Below are positions 1 to 8,660 of a stretch of DNA of 64,000 nt, one piece after another. A program made the translations under genes and the position numbers. A model generated the notes under the pieces. That model had not been told where the DNA came from and did not search any database. It worked only from the letters and a program-made list of their open reading frames with translations. Source of the stretch: Thalassotalea_F euphylliae. Its GTDB lineage: Bacteria; Pseudomonadota; Gammaproteobacteria; Enterobacterales; Alteromonadaceae. The stretch is from the NCBI RefSeq assembly GCF_042682785.1, contig NZ_JBHUIB010000004.1, positions 4,239-68,238 of the forward strand, in the 5' to 3' direction. Every line of letters begins with the position of its first letter. Position 1 is the stretch's first letter.

Positions 1-71
1 CGCTAATTGCTGTTGGTATAAAAGTTTGTGAGTTTGCAAATCGGCTCGCTTAAACAACAGTATACTCCGCT

Positions 72-88
72 TGCACCAAAGTTGTGCA
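72..88. promoter_or_regulatory. NtrC-type box near left edge
   Basis: The 17-bp sequence TGCACCAAAGTTGTGCA differs from the NtrC dyad (TGCACCA, three bases, TGGTGCA) at one position. It lies beyond the 3' end of the DUF4124 gene. In enteric bacteria a similar box overlaps the glnL (ntrB) promoter. An ntrBC operon leaving the window to the left would explain it, but that is inference. Confidence 0.6.
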
Positions 89-137
89 TCATAACTGTAA
101 CTATACGTTTAAACCTACTTATTTGCACGCTTGTGGG

Positions 138-647
138 CTAGTTAACAGAAGCCCTGTGCATATAGAAGGTCACTGTATCTGACGATGCAATAACCTTGCC
201 TTTATCATTGATTAATTCAATTTTAACTTGATGTTCGCCGCGGTCTACATTTCGTAGTGCAAACATGGAGTGGGTTTGTGGTGCTTGGTAGGGTTTTCCA
301 TCGAGATAGAGCTGCACTCGAAAACCTCTTTTGAAGATAGGTTTGATACCACCGGCAACATACACTGAACCGCTGTTATCCCGTATAGTTGCATTCTGTT
401 CAGGCTGTGTAATGACAACGTGGTATTTGTCTTCAATGACTTTAGGTTTTATGTCGAGTATCGAGGTATCGACGGAAGGTAACACTGCAACTTCTTCTTT
501 AACTTCAACTTCTTCAGCGCCAGGTCTAGGGCTGTCAGAAAACACAAGCACACCATTTTCGTCTCGCCATACGTAGACTTTCGCTTGTCCTGCCCACACG
601 GGCATAGACAGCGCTACGCTGACTAATAAAATGACTAAGTGCTTCAT
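138..647 (-). CDS. DUF4124 domain periplasmic protein
   Basis: Predicted exported protein of 169 residues. Residues 1-19 form a signal peptide ending in a typical Ala-X-Ala-like site (PVWAGQ). Residues 22-50 carry the DUF4124 core (YVWRDENGVLVFSDSPRPG), a small beta domain of unknown function common in gammaproteobacteria. The rest, residues 70-169, looks beta-rich and Ig-like. It sits directly downstream of glnA on the same strand, separated by the glnA terminator, a position this family often takes between glnA and ntrBC. No enzymatic motif is visible. Family assignment is fairly sure; function is unknown. Confidence 0.8.
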   Translation of the reverse strand: MKHLVILLVSVALSMPVWAGQAKVYVWRDENGVLVFSDSPRPGAEEVEVKEEVAVLPSVDTSILDIKPKVIEDKYHVVITQPEQNATIRDNSGSVYVAGGIKPIFKRGFRVQLYLDGKPYQAPQTHSMFALRNVDRGEHQVKIELINDKGKVIASSDTVTFYMHRASVN

Positions 648-713
648 ATGCTTAACAAGTTGCTCCTGCAGTGCCTACTAGTTAATCTAAACAAAATATA
701 CAATTTCTGCCAC

Positions 714-743
714 AAAAAAAGCCCGCCTAGGCGAGCTTTTTAA
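714..743 (-). terminator. Rho-independent terminator of glnA
   Basis: A GC-rich hairpin (AAAAGC, CGCC, TA loop, GGCG, GCTTTT with one internal mismatch) followed on the minus strand by a run of T. It separates glnA from the DUF4124 gene. Confidence 0.8.
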
Positions 744-787
744 ATTTAAATTGTCTGTTAAATTTTATATTAACAAACTATTTACAA

Positions 788-2194
788 CTAAACGCTGTAG
801 TACATTTGGAACTCAACTGGGTGAGTTGTCATGTTTAGTCTTTCAACTTCTTCGCGCTTCAGGCCAATGTATGCATCAATCATGTCTGCATCCATTACAC
901 CGCCTTCCATCAAGAATTCTTTGTCAGCTTCTAGTGCATTAAGCGCTTCTTCAAAAGATGATGCTACTTGTGGAATAGCTGCAGCTTCTTCTGCTGGTAA
1001 GTCGTATAAGTCTTTATCCATTGCATCACCAGGGTGGATCTTGTTCTTGATACCGTCAAGACCAGCCATAAGCATTGCTGTGAATGCTAAGTATGGGTTA
1101 GCTGTTGGATCAGGGAAGCGAACTTCGATACGACGTGCCTTCGGAGAAGGAACTACTGGGATACGGATTGAAGCAGAACGGTTACGTGCTGAGTAAGCAA
1201 GCATTACAGGTGCTTCGAAACCAGGAACTAGACGCTTGTATGAGTTAGTAGACGCGTTAGTGAAAGCATTGATAGCTTTAGCGTGCTTAATAATACCGCC
1301 GATGTAGTAAAGTGCAGTTTCAGAAAGACCGCCGTACTTGTCACCAGAGAATAAGTTAACGCCATCTTTTGCTAACGATTGGTGACAGTGCATACCTGTA
1401 CCGTTATCACCAACTAGTGGCTTAGGCATGAATGTAGCTGTTTTGCCGTAAGCGTCTGCAACGTTGTGTACTACGTACTTGTAGATTTGAACTTCATCGG
1501 CTTTGCTAACCATAGTGTTGAATCGACATGCAATTTCGTTTTGACCACATGTAGCAACTTCATGGTGATGCGCTTCTACAACTAAGCCCATTTCTTCCAT
1601 TACAAGACACATTGCTGAACGAAGGTCTTGTGAAGAGTCTACTGGAGCTACTGGGAAGTAACCGCCTTTAACACCTGGACGATGGCCTTTGTTGCCGCCT
1701 TCGTAATCTGTGTCTGAGTTCCAAGCAGCCTCTGGATCATCAATTGAGTACGAAGCGCCTGACATGTCTGCTTTGAATTTAACGTCTTCAAATACGAAGA
1801 ATTCTGGCTCTGGACCGAAAAGAACGGTATCAGCAATACCTGTTGAACGCATGTAGTCTTCAGCACGCTTTGCAACAGAACGAGGATCACGGCTGTAACC
1901 TTGCATAGTTGCAGGCTCAACGATGTCACAACGTACATTTAAAGTAACTTCTTCAGTGAACGGGTCTAAAACAGCAGTAGATGCATCTGGCATTAAGATC
2001 ATGTCAGATTCATTGATACCTTTCCAACCAGCAATTGAAGAACCATCGAACATTTTACCTTCTTCGAAGAAGTCTTCGTCGATTTGGTGGTGAGGTAATG
2101 AAACGTGTTGCTCTTTACCTTTCGTATCAGTAAAGCGAAGGTCAACGAACTTAACGTCGTTTTCTTTAATCAAATCTAAAACTGCTTTTGACAT
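788..2194 (-). CDS. glnA: Glutamine synthetase, type I
   Basis: Cytoplasmic dodecameric enzyme making glutamine from glutamate, ammonia and ATP; the entry point of ammonia assimilation. The 468-residue length is that of the enteric GSI-beta enzyme. Visible motifs include the MFDGSSIAGW segment near residue 50, the ATP/metal motif KPLVGDNGTGMHCHQSL, and the adenylylation loop KDLYDLP with Tyr397 as the target of GlnE. A Shine-Dalgarno GGAGA lies 7 bases before the ATG. Upstream are a sigma54 element and two NtrC boxes, so nitrogen-limited induction is expected. It is divergent from typA. Confidence 0.98.
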   Translation of the reverse strand: MSKAVLDLIKENDVKFVDLRFTDTKGKEQHVSLPHHQIDEDFFEEGKMFDGSSIAGWKGINESDMILMPDASTAVLDPFTEEVTLNVRCDIVEPATMQGYSRDPRSVAKRAEDYMRSTGIADTVLFGPEPEFFVFEDVKFKADMSGASYSIDDPEAAWNSDTDYEGGNKGHRPGVKGGYFPVAPVDSSQDLRSAMCLVMEEMGLVVEAHHHEVATCGQNEIACRFNTMVSKADEVQIYKYVVHNVADAYGKTATFMPKPLVGDNGTGMHCHQSLAKDGVNLFSGDKYGGLSETALYYIGGIIKHAKAINAFTNASTNSYKRLVPGFEAPVMLAYSARNRSASIRIPVVPSPKARRIEVRFPDPTANPYLAFTAMLMAGLDGIKNKIHPGDAMDKDLYDLPAEEAAAIPQVASSFEEALNALEADKEFLMEGGVMDADMIDAYIGLKREEVERLNMTTHPVEFQMYYSV

Positions 2195-2260
2195 TGATAG
2201 TCTCCAGTGAAGTTATCTTACTTTATTTAAAATGCTTTGCATTCGGCTTGGCAGAGTATT

Positions 2261-2276
2261 AGCTATTATCGTGCCA
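2261..2276 (-). promoter_or_regulatory. Sigma54 promoter of glnA
   Basis: On the minus strand the sequence reads TGGCACGATAATAGCT, with the GG and GC dinucleotides exactly 10 bases apart as in -24/-12 promoters. The predicted transcription start is near 2250, about 55 bases before the glnA start codon. Confidence 0.8.
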
Positions 2277-2327
2277 AGCCTTCAGCGTAGTAAAAATGGG
2301 CAGTTCAAGGACTTCTGCTCATCGTGA

Positions 2328-2366
2328 TGCACAAAAATGGTGCGATCGTGGTGCCAAAATGGTGCA
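2328..2366 (-). promoter_or_regulatory. Tandem NtrC boxes upstream of glnA
   Basis: Two 17-bp dyads close to the NtrC consensus lie at 2328-2344 (TGCACAAAAATGGTGCG) and 2350-2366 (GGTGCCAAAATGGTGCA). Their centres are 22 bp apart, two helical turns, which suits cooperative binding. They are about 85 and 110 bp upstream of the predicted sigma54 start, the usual enhancer arrangement for glnA. Confidence 0.85.
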
Positions 2367-2484
2367 GAATGAGTGTAGTGAACAATTTTGCCTTATACCA
2401 GTGCAATAGTGTGAAACTTTATATCCAGAGTGTTAACAAATGGCTAAAAGGTCGGATTTAATTTATTTGTACTATCGAGTGCTG

Positions 2485-2490
2485 TACAAT
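2485..2490 (+). promoter_or_regulatory. -10 element of typA promoter
   Basis: TACAAT followed by ACGCGCCC, the same -10 plus GC-rich discriminator arrangement seen before several other genes in this window. No convincing -35 element is seen at 17 bp. The predicted start lies about 25 bases before the typA GTG. Confidence 0.45.
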
Positions 2491-2522
2491 ACGCGCCCAA
2501 TTGAAGTCTCAGAGCAAAGCCC

Positions 2523-4340
2523 GTGTTAGATAAATTACGTAATATTGCCATCATCGCCCACGTTGATCATGGTAAAACCACATTAGTAGACAAGTTGTTA
2601 GAGCAATCTGGCACTCTTGGTGACCGTTCAGATCATGACGAACGTGTTATGGATTCAAACGATATTGAAAAAGAGCGTGGTATCACGATTCTAGCTAAGA
2701 ATACGGCTATTAATTGGAATGATTACCGTGTGAATATTGTCGATACTCCGGGTCACGCCGATTTTGGTGGTGAAGTAGAGCGCGTAATGTCAATGGTAGA
2801 CTCTGTGTTACTGATCGTTGATGCGCAAGAAGGTCCTATGCCACAAACGCGTTTTGTTACGCAAAAGGCATTTGCTCAAGGTTTAAAACCAATTGTTGTT
2901 ATTAATAAGATTGATAAGCCAGGTTCACGTCCTGATTGGGTAATGGATCAAGTATTCGATTTATTCGATAACTTAGGTGCAACTGATGAGCAGTTAGATT
3001 TCCAGGTTGTTTATGCATCAGCAATTAATGGTTGGGCGACTACGGAAGAAGGTGCTACCGGCACAGATATGACACCGTTGTTTGAAACAATTATTGACCA
3101 AGTACCTTCACCAGACGCGGATCCAGAAGGCGCTTTCCAGATGCAAATCTCACAACTAGATTACAGCTCATACTTAGGTGTAATCGGTGTTGGTCGTGTA
3201 ACACGTGGTTCAGTAAAACCAAATCAGCAGGTAACCGTGCAAACGGCTGGTGGTCAAGTTCACAACGGCAAAGTAGGTAAAGTATTTGGATACTTAGGTC
3301 TTGATCGCCATGAAGTTGAGAAAGCAGAAGCGGGTGACATTATCGCGATCACCGGTTTAGGTGAACTTAAGATTTCGGACACGATTTGTTGTCCAAATGA
3401 AGTGGCACCATTACCGCCACTTTCTGTTGATGAGCCGACAGTAACTATGACGTTCCAAGTAAATACGTCACCGTTCTCAGGTCAAGAAGGTAAATATGTT
3501 ACATCGCGTAATATTAAAGACCGTTTAGATCAAGAGCTTATTCATAACGTAGCATTGCGTGTTGAACAGCAAGATGACCCTGACAAGTTTAAAGTATCTG
3601 GTCGTGGTGAGCTTCATTTAGGTATTTTGATTGAAAACATGCGCCGTGAAGGTTACGAATTAGCCGTATCTCGCCCTGAAGTTATTATGCGCGAAGTGGA
3701 TGGCCAGCTTGAAGAACCATACGAAACCGTAACCATTGATGTTGAAGAAGAGCATCAAGGTTCAGTAATGGAAAAAATGGGCCTTCGTAAAGCTGAACTT
3801 ACTGATATGGCACCAGATGGGAAAGGTCGTATTCGTATGGACTTTATCATGCCAAGCCGCGGTTTAATTGGCTTCCAAACTGAGTTTATGACATTAACAT
3901 CTGGCTCGGGTCTTATTTACCATACGTTCTTACAGTACGGTCCTCATAAAGGTGGCGAGATTGGCCAACGTCTAAACGGTGTACTCATTTCAAATGCACA
4001 AGGTAAGGCGCTTACAAACGCACTATTTAACTTACAAGAACGTGGTCGTTTAATGATTGGTCATGGTGTTGAAGTCTATGAAGGTATGATTATTGGTATT
4101 CATAGCCGAGACAATGACTTAACAGTGAATGCTCTTAAAGGTAAGCAACTAACTAACGTACGTGCATCTGGTACTGACGATGCGCAAGTACTAACGCCAC
4201 CAATCAATATGTCGTTAGAACAAGCGTTAGAGTTCATTGATGATGATGAATTAGTGGAAGTAACACCAGAGAACATTCGTATTCGTAAGAAGTGGCTAAA
4301 AGAGTCAGATCGCAAGCGCGAGAGCCGCTCTAAGAAGTAG
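2523..4340 (+). CDS. typA: Ribosome-dependent translational GTPase TypA/BipA
   Basis: GTPase of the EF-G/LepA family that binds ribosomes and supports 50S assembly and growth under stress. Residues 12-19 are the P-loop AHVDHGKT. These are followed by the switch I RGIT segment, DTPGHAD (G3) and NKID (G4); the EF-G-like domains III and V and the BipA C-terminal domain follow (605 residues, normal length). The start is a GTG giving MLDKLRNIAIIAHVDHGK, which matches the family N-terminus. The Shine-Dalgarno is weak. Placement opposite glnA is common in gammaproteobacteria. Confidence 0.97.
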   Translation: MLDKLRNIAIIAHVDHGKTTLVDKLLEQSGTLGDRSDHDERVMDSNDIEKERGITILAKNTAINWNDYRVNIVDTPGHADFGGEVERVMSMVDSVLLIVDAQEGPMPQTRFVTQKAFAQGLKPIVVINKIDKPGSRPDWVMDQVFDLFDNLGATDEQLDFQVVYASAINGWATTEEGATGTDMTPLFETIIDQVPSPDADPEGAFQMQISQLDYSSYLGVIGVGRVTRGSVKPNQQVTVQTAGGQVHNGKVGKVFGYLGLDRHEVEKAEAGDIIAITGLGELKISDTICCPNEVAPLPPLSVDEPTVTMTFQVNTSPFSGQEGKYVTSRNIKDRLDQELIHNVALRVEQQDDPDKFKVSGRGELHLGILIENMRREGYELAVSRPEVIMREVDGQLEEPYETVTIDVEEEHQGSVMEKMGLRKAELTDMAPDGKGRIRMDFIMPSRGLIGFQTEFMTLTSGSGLIYHTFLQYGPHKGGEIGQRLNGVLISNAQGKALTNALFNLQERGRLMIGHGVEVYEGMIIGIHSRDNDLTVNALKGKQLTNVRASGTDDAQVLTPPINMSLEQALEFIDDDELVEVTPENIRIRKKWLKESDRKRESRSKK

Positions 4341-4361
4341 TGTTTAGTCACTAATTACCGT

Positions 4362-4391
4362 AAAAAGCCAAGCATTTGCTTGGCTTTTTTA
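4362..4391 (+). terminator. Terminator of typA
   Basis: The perfect stem AAGCCAAGCA / TGCTTGGCTT with a tiny TT loop is followed by a T run. It is preceded by an A run, so it could also work in the other direction. Confidence 0.85.
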
Positions 4392-4663
4392 TTTCTAGTT
4401 GGGTTTCTATTCACGTACAAACTTTCCAAAAACTTCCATCTTTTTTGTAAGACATCTCTCAAACATCTGTAGGTTTACGCATTATCAAAAGTCATAAGTC
4501 GCTTAGCCCGCGGGCTAACACACTGTTTATTTGAATAATTTTTGAAAGGTTACAAACCTGTAAACAATTTGAACGAATTTTTACAGCTGGATAACAGAAC
4601 AAGCGGGCAGTCGCTGCTAGAATTTACATTATGTTGATAACTGGTTTTAGTGGAGTGAGTAGT
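4392..4663. other. Intergenic region with 16-bp palindrome
   Basis: AT-rich stretch with no gene. It holds the perfect palindrome TTAGCCCGCGGGCTAA at 4503-4518, unusually GC-rich for its surroundings, and a possible -10 TAGAAT at 4618-4623 before the next small gene. The palindrome could be a regulator site; no known consensus is recognised. Confidence 0.5.
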
Positions 4664-4867
4664 ATGGAAACAAGCAAACTTAGCCGCATGAACTTACTTT
4701 TTGAAAAAGTCATGGCAAGTAACGCAAACTTGAAGGAACAAGCAGAGCTAAAAGCGTTATACAAAGAATTTATTGACGATGGTCGTTCGGTTATCGATCC
4801 AAGTGCCGTGCATCAGTACTATGCAGAGCGTACTGAATCACACGGCATCTTTAGTTTGCTAGGTTAA
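4664..4867 (+). CDS. Small hypothetical protein (67 aa)
   Basis: Not recognised. The likely start is the ATG at 4664, preceded by a GTGGAGTGAG Shine-Dalgarno region at suitable spacing; an in-frame start at 4631 would add 11 residues but lacks a site. The product is soluble, charged and mostly helical, with no cysteines, signal peptide or membrane segment. It is a single-gene unit with its own -10-like TAGAAT about 40 bases upstream and a downstream neighbour on the opposite strand. Coding is supported by the ribosome binding site and ordinary codon use, but no function can be given. Confidence 0.65.
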   Translation: METSKLSRMNLLFEKVMASNANLKEQAELKALYKEFIDDGRSVIDPSAVHQYYAERTESHGIFSLLG

Positions 4868-4880
4868 GTTGATACAACCT

Positions 4881-5540
4881 CTAGCCTTCTTCACTGTTTA
4901 ACAATGATAAGAAGTATTCTGATTCTTTAATTGCTGTATTCATTTCACCAATCAAGGCGTTAATATCAGCTTTAATATCGTTATATTCGCCTTCAAGTGA
5001 GCCTATCGCTTTCGCGTTTAAGTTATGCTTGAGAAATAGCGTATTGTCTTTTAATGCAGCCAACACAGGGTCCATTTTACTCTCAGCGCGCACCATAGCT
5101 TTGACTAACCGGTCATATTTACGGCGTGTATCTTTCATTTTCACGCGGCTTTGGCTTTTTAGTTTTGCACTGGAGTACTGTTCAATTTCATCAGCCCATT
5201 CATCAAACAACGCATCACCAACATCTTGAATGTTTTTAATGCGGTTAGACACTTCAGCAGCAGCATCTTCACTCGCTTCATAGTTCGCGAGCGTCGCTTC
5301 ATACTGATCTTGTAAGTCACCGCCATCAAACTCTATCAATACTGATAATTGTTCTAACGCGCTAGTGAATTGTTCTTGGGCGTCTTGTTGCGCTTCCTGA
5401 GCGTTCTCGACTTCGTCGGCCAATAAGTCTCTTTTGTGTTTGCCAAAACTCTCCATCGCGGAGTAGTACGCAGATTGACAACCTGACAGCAAAACGAAAC
5501 AGCACAAAATCCAAAAAGGTTTTGTTAGTGGCTTAAGCAT
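4881..5540 (-). CDS. DUF2959 family lipoprotein
   Basis: Predicted lipoprotein of 219 residues: residues 1-20 form a type II signal with lipobox LSGC, Cys21 being the acylated residue. The remainder is almost entirely helical and charged with long coiled-coil stretches, including runs of Gln/Glu/Ala near residues 45-65, matching DUF2959. Molecular function is unknown. It is two bases from the preceding small membrane protein gene on the same strand (stop at 5543), so the two are likely cotranscribed. Confidence 0.8.
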   Translation of the reverse strand: MLKPLTKPFWILCCFVLLSGCQSAYYSAMESFGKHKRDLLADEVENAQEAQQDAQEQFTSALEQLSVLIEFDGGDLQDQYEATLANYEASEDAAAEVSNRIKNIQDVGDALFDEWADEIEQYSSAKLKSQSRVKMKDTRRKYDRLVKAMVRAESKMDPVLAALKDNTLFLKHNLNAKAIGSLEGEYNDIKADINALIGEMNTAIKESEYFLSLLNSEEG

Positions 5541-5542
5541 TA

Positions 5543-5764
5543 TCAGCCTCCCTTATATTTGGCCGCGTCAATAATGCACCAAAGATAAACTATTGGTACG
5601 AGTAACCACCCTATAGCAATCCATACTAGTATCCAAGAAATAGCCATACCAACAAAAAACAATATCGCGGCTAACAACCTACCTTGAACTAATTGACCCA
5701 AACCGGGAAGGAAAAAACTACAAATAGCGGCTAATACGTTGCCACCTGAACCCTGACCTGACAT
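5543..5764 (-). CDS. Small hydrophobic membrane protein (73 aa)
   Basis: Short protein with a Gly/Ser-rich N-terminus, then about three hydrophobic segments. It contains the motif FFLPGLGQLVQGR, typical of small TM2/DUF5683-like proteins in which PGLGQ marks the first membrane turn, and ends with a short charged tail (DAAKYKGG). No enzymatic residues are seen. It is the first gene of a two-gene unit with the DUF2959 lipoprotein, which suggests an envelope role; the function itself is unknown. Confidence 0.7.
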   Translation of the reverse strand: MSGQGSGGNVLAAICSFFLPGLGQLVQGRLLAAILFFVGMAISWILVWIAIGWLLVPIVYLWCIIDAAKYKGG

Positions 5765-5852
5765 AGTGATATCCTACTAATTATGTTATATTTTCTAGGC
5801 TTACATGCCTTTAAAGCATAGTATAAACCTAATATAACCAAAATCGCTAATA

Positions 5853-6737
5853 ATGAAACCGATGACCCATTTAGCAAGCCTGTTTCAACACTCTGTCGTG
5901 AAAACAATGATCGCGTTTATGCAATATTTGTATGGGCGCTTACATAAAGAGCAAATTCATGTGGTTGCAGGTTATCTATCCTATGTGACGCTAATGTCAT
6001 TGGTCCCATTGGTTGTGGTTATGCTTTCAGTGATGACAGCGTTTCCTATTTTTGCCGACATTCGCACAACTATTGAAAATTTCGTCTATAGCAACTTTTT
6101 GCCAGCGGCAGGTGATACCGTTCAGGTGTATCTCACGGGGTTTGTTGAAAACGCATCAAAAATGTCCGCTATCGCAATTACTTTTTTGTTTTTGTTTGCC
6201 TTGTTGCTGATTTCTGCGATTGATAAGAGCTTAAATCGTATTTGGGGAGTCACTGAAAAGCGCCGAATGGTGACTTCATTTTCCATGTACTGGATGGTTT
6301 TGACGCTTGGCCCTGTTTTAGTGGGCAGTAGTATTGCTGTGACAAGTTACATCGTTTCCCTAGTGTCTTTTGGTGATAATGATCTTTTTGGTTTTAGTAG
6401 TTTCTTCTTACGCCTCTTGCCGCTATTGATATCTGCGTTCGCGTTTCTGGTGTTGTATTTGTTAGTGCCTAATATTAACGTGCCCGCTAAGCATGCTGCC
6501 GTTGGAGCGCTAGTGGCCGCAATTCTTTTTGAATTTGCGAAAAAAGGCTTTGCCCTTTATGTCACGCAAATTCCTTCATATCAGGCAATTTATGGTGCAC
6601 TCGCTGGTGTTCCTATTCTATTTTTGTGGGTTTACTTAAGTTGGCTTGTCGTGCTGTTAGGTGCGTTATTAACAGCGTCGATGCAAAGTTTCACTGAGCA
6701 ACAAGCTACCGAGTGCAATTCGACGCAGAGCGACTAA
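5853..6737 (+). CDS. YihY/BrkB family inner membrane protein
   Basis: Integral membrane protein of 294 residues in the YihY/UPF0761 family, once annotated as ribonuclease BN, an assignment later withdrawn. About six membrane segments are visible, starting near residue 45 (YLSYVTLMSLVPLVVVML). The family signatures are present: LNRIWGV near residue 127 and the late segment YGALAGVPILFLWVYLSW. No good Shine-Dalgarno precedes the first ATG, and Met4 is an alternative start. Function is not established. It is followed 33 bases later by the iminopeptidase gene on the same strand. Confidence 0.85.
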   Translation: MKPMTHLASLFQHSVVKTMIAFMQYLYGRLHKEQIHVVAGYLSYVTLMSLVPLVVVMLSVMTAFPIFADIRTTIENFVYSNFLPAAGDTVQVYLTGFVENASKMSAIAITFLFLFALLLISAIDKSLNRIWGVTEKRRMVTSFSMYWMVLTLGPVLVGSSIAVTSYIVSLVSFGDNDLFGFSSFFLRLLPLLISAFAFLVLYLLVPNINVPAKHAAVGALVAAILFEFAKKGFALYVTQIPSYQAIYGALAGVPILFLWVYLSWLVVLLGALLTASMQSFTEQQATECNSTQSD

Positions 6738-6770
6738 ACTAAAGGGATTAGCGAGCAGGAAGCAAAATGC

Positions 6771-7742
6771 ATGTCTCGAACCCTTTACCCTAAAATATCA
6801 CCTACACATACCCAGCTTTTAGAAGTCGGTAATCAGCACAGCCTTTATGTTGAGCAAACGGGTAACCCTGAGGGTACCCCCGTTATATACATTCATGGTG
6901 GTCCAGGAGCCGGTTCAAGTGAAAATTATCGACGATACTTCGACCCAGAGCGTTATCACATTATATTGTTTGATCAACGCGGCTGTGGTCGCTCTATGCC
7001 CTCTCCAAGTATTGAAGCAAATACATTGTGGGATTTGGTCGCCGACTTAGAAAGGATTAGAGAAGCGCTTAATGTTTCAAAGTGGCTCGTCACTGGCGGT
7101 TCATGGGGAACTACTGTAGCGTTAGCTTATGGTATTAAATACCCTAATCAGTGCCTGGGCTTTATTTTACGTGGTGTATTCTTGGGGGAACAACAAGAGC
7201 TAGACTGGCTTTATCAATCTTCGGGAGCTGCTCGATTCTTCCCTGAATATTATCGTGAGTTTACGGAGATGTTGAGCTTGGATTCTCGTTCCGAGCTGCT
7301 CGAAGGCTACCACCAACTTATACATTCTGAGAATGAAATAGCAGCCACTGCCGCGGCTAAAGCGTGGTTTTTATGGGAGCTACGTTTAAGTTCAATCGAG
7401 CATCATCACGTCGATAAACGCCAAATCCAAGACAGTCACCAAGCTTTGTGTATGGCCAAGCTGTCAACTCATTATTTCGTTAATAACTGCTTTATGTCTC
7501 CAAGCTATTTGCTTGCTAATGTTGATCAAATAAGTCACCTGCCAGCGATTGTATTACATGGCCGATATGACATGGTTTGCCAGTTAGACAGTGCTTATAA
7601 ACTCGTTAGCTCATGGAGAAACAGTAGCCTGCAAATACTGCCTTGTGCAGGACATAGTGGTTTTGAAACGCAAACAATAGATGCATTTTGCAAAGCGGCG
7701 GATACAATGGCATCTTTTTTTGATGAATCTACACCTGAATGA
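6771..7742 (+). CDS. pip: Proline iminopeptidase (alpha/beta hydrolase, S33)
   Basis: Cytoplasmic aminopeptidase releasing N-terminal proline. The 323-residue protein shows the oxyanion motif HGGPGAGSS (42-50), FDQRGCGRS (67-75), and the nucleophile elbow GGSWGTT with Ser111. The Asp of GRYDMV and the His of AGHSG near residue 300 complete the triad. The family's helical cap sits between. A GGA Shine-Dalgarno precedes the ATG. Its last four bases overlap the start of dtd (ATGA), so the two are translationally coupled. The family is certain; substrate preference is inferred from close similarity to prolyl aminopeptidases. Confidence 0.93.
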   Translation: MSRTLYPKISPTHTQLLEVGNQHSLYVEQTGNPEGTPVIYIHGGPGAGSSENYRRYFDPERYHIILFDQRGCGRSMPSPSIEANTLWDLVADLERIREALNVSKWLVTGGSWGTTVALAYGIKYPNQCLGFILRGVFLGEQQELDWLYQSSGAARFFPEYYREFTEMLSLDSRSELLEGYHQLIHSENEIAATAAAKAWFLWELRLSSIEHHHVDKRQIQDSHQALCMAKLSTHYFVNNCFMSPSYLLANVDQISHLPAIVLHGRYDMVCQLDSAYKLVSSWRNSSLQILPCAGHSGFETQTIDAFCKAADTMASFFDESTPE

Positions 7743-8176
7743 TTGCTTTAATACAACGTGTTTCTCATGCCAATGTTGTGGTTGAGGGAGAAGAGGTCGG
7801 CGCGATTGAAAAAGGGCTGCTGGTATTACTGGCGGTAGAGCCAGAAGATAGCGAGGCCAAAGCGAAACGGCTGGCTGAACGAGTTGCAGGTTACCGTGTG
7901 TTTGAAGATGAAAACGGCAAAATGAATCGTAATGTCGAACAAGCCGGTGGTGACATATTAGTGATTTCGCAGTTTACCCTTGCTGCCGATACCTCAAGTG
8001 GTATGAGACCGAGTTTTACTGGGGCAGCGGCGCCAGAATTTAGTAAAGGACTGTATCAATATTTTACAAGGCAATTAAGAGAAAAAGGATTCGAAGCGCC
8101 AACTGGGGTATTCGGTGCAGATATGAAAGTTTCTCTGCTAAATGATGGCCCGGTAACCTTTCAACTCACCATATAG
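7739..8176 (+). CDS. dtd: D-aminoacyl-tRNA deacylase
   Basis: Homodimeric enzyme that hydrolyses D-aminoacyl-tRNA and glycyl-tRNA(Ala), protecting translation from D-amino acids. The protein has 145 residues, the normal length, with the N-terminal MIALIQRVSHA. It carries the active-site motif SQFTLA and the NDGPVTF segment holding the Gly-cisPro that enforces chiral rejection. Overlaps the iminopeptidase gene by four bases. A gene order of iminopeptidase followed by dtd is common in gammaproteobacteria. Confidence 0.96.
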   Translation: MIALIQRVSHANVVVEGEEVGAIEKGLLVLLAVEPEDSEAKAKRLAERVAGYRVFEDENGKMNRNVEQAGGDILVISQFTLAADTSSGMRPSFTGAAAPEFSKGLYQYFTRQLREKGFEAPTGVFGADMKVSLLNDGPVTFQLTI

Positions 8177-8241
8177 CGAATTTCTGCTTGTCTTTAACAT
8201 CGTGGTTACAAATCGTAACAGGCCCGCTATAGATTTAACGC

Positions 8242-8247
8242 TAGAAT
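8242..8247 (+). promoter_or_regulatory. -10 element with GCGC discriminator
   Basis: TAGAAT followed by ACGCGCCC, nearly the same as upstream of typA. The start would fall near 8254, giving a very short leader for the downstream gene. No clear -35 is seen. Confidence 0.4.
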
Positions 8248-8264
8248 ACGCGCCCAAAGCATAG

Positions 8265-8621
8265 ATGAGTAGTGGTGTTTTTATGTGGTTGTTTATTAGT
8301 GTTGTGTTTGTTGTGATTGCAGCAATTTTTGCGACGGTGTCATATCGTGAGAATTTAAAGATGAGAGCGACGGTCTACTTGATTGTGCGTGACCAATATA
8401 AACAATTAAATCCAGCGCGCTGGAATGAAAAAGTTGATTATATTTGTGCACAGCCGAAGCAAGATGTATTGGCTTTTATCAATCAAGCAAACTCAGATAA
8501 ATTGCAAAGCGATACGTTTTTGATTATTCAATTAGCGTATGCAGCGGGCTTCAATGCTCGTCCAGCAAAAGCAACCAAAGTGTTAACGTCGAATGAGCTA
8601 AATGATTCATCCGTTCGTTAG
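8265..8621 (+). CDS. Single-TM hypothetical protein (118 or 112 aa)
   Basis: Not recognised. One N-terminal membrane helix (MWLFISVVFVVIAAIFATVSY) is followed by a soluble, mainly helical domain of about 85 residues with two cysteine-free halves and no enzymatic motif. Two starts are possible: the ATG at 8265, only about 11 bases from a predicted transcription start, or the ATG at 8283, preceded by AGTGGTG. The second gives 112 residues and starts right at the membrane helix, so it may be the real one. Likely a small inner-membrane protein. Confidence 0.65.
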   Translation: MSSGVFMWLFISVVFVVIAAIFATVSYRENLKMRATVYLIVRDQYKQLNPARWNEKVDYICAQPKQDVLAFINQANSDKLQSDTFLIIQLAYAAGFNARPAKATKVLTSNELNDSSVR

Positions 8622-8660
8622 GCTAGATAATTGATTAGCAAGAAGCTGTTTTTCAGGCAA

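Noticed and set aside
831..1196. Plus-strand reading frame inside glnA
   Set aside because: Shadow of glnA in another frame with Ser/Ile-rich low-complexity sequence and no ribosome binding site.
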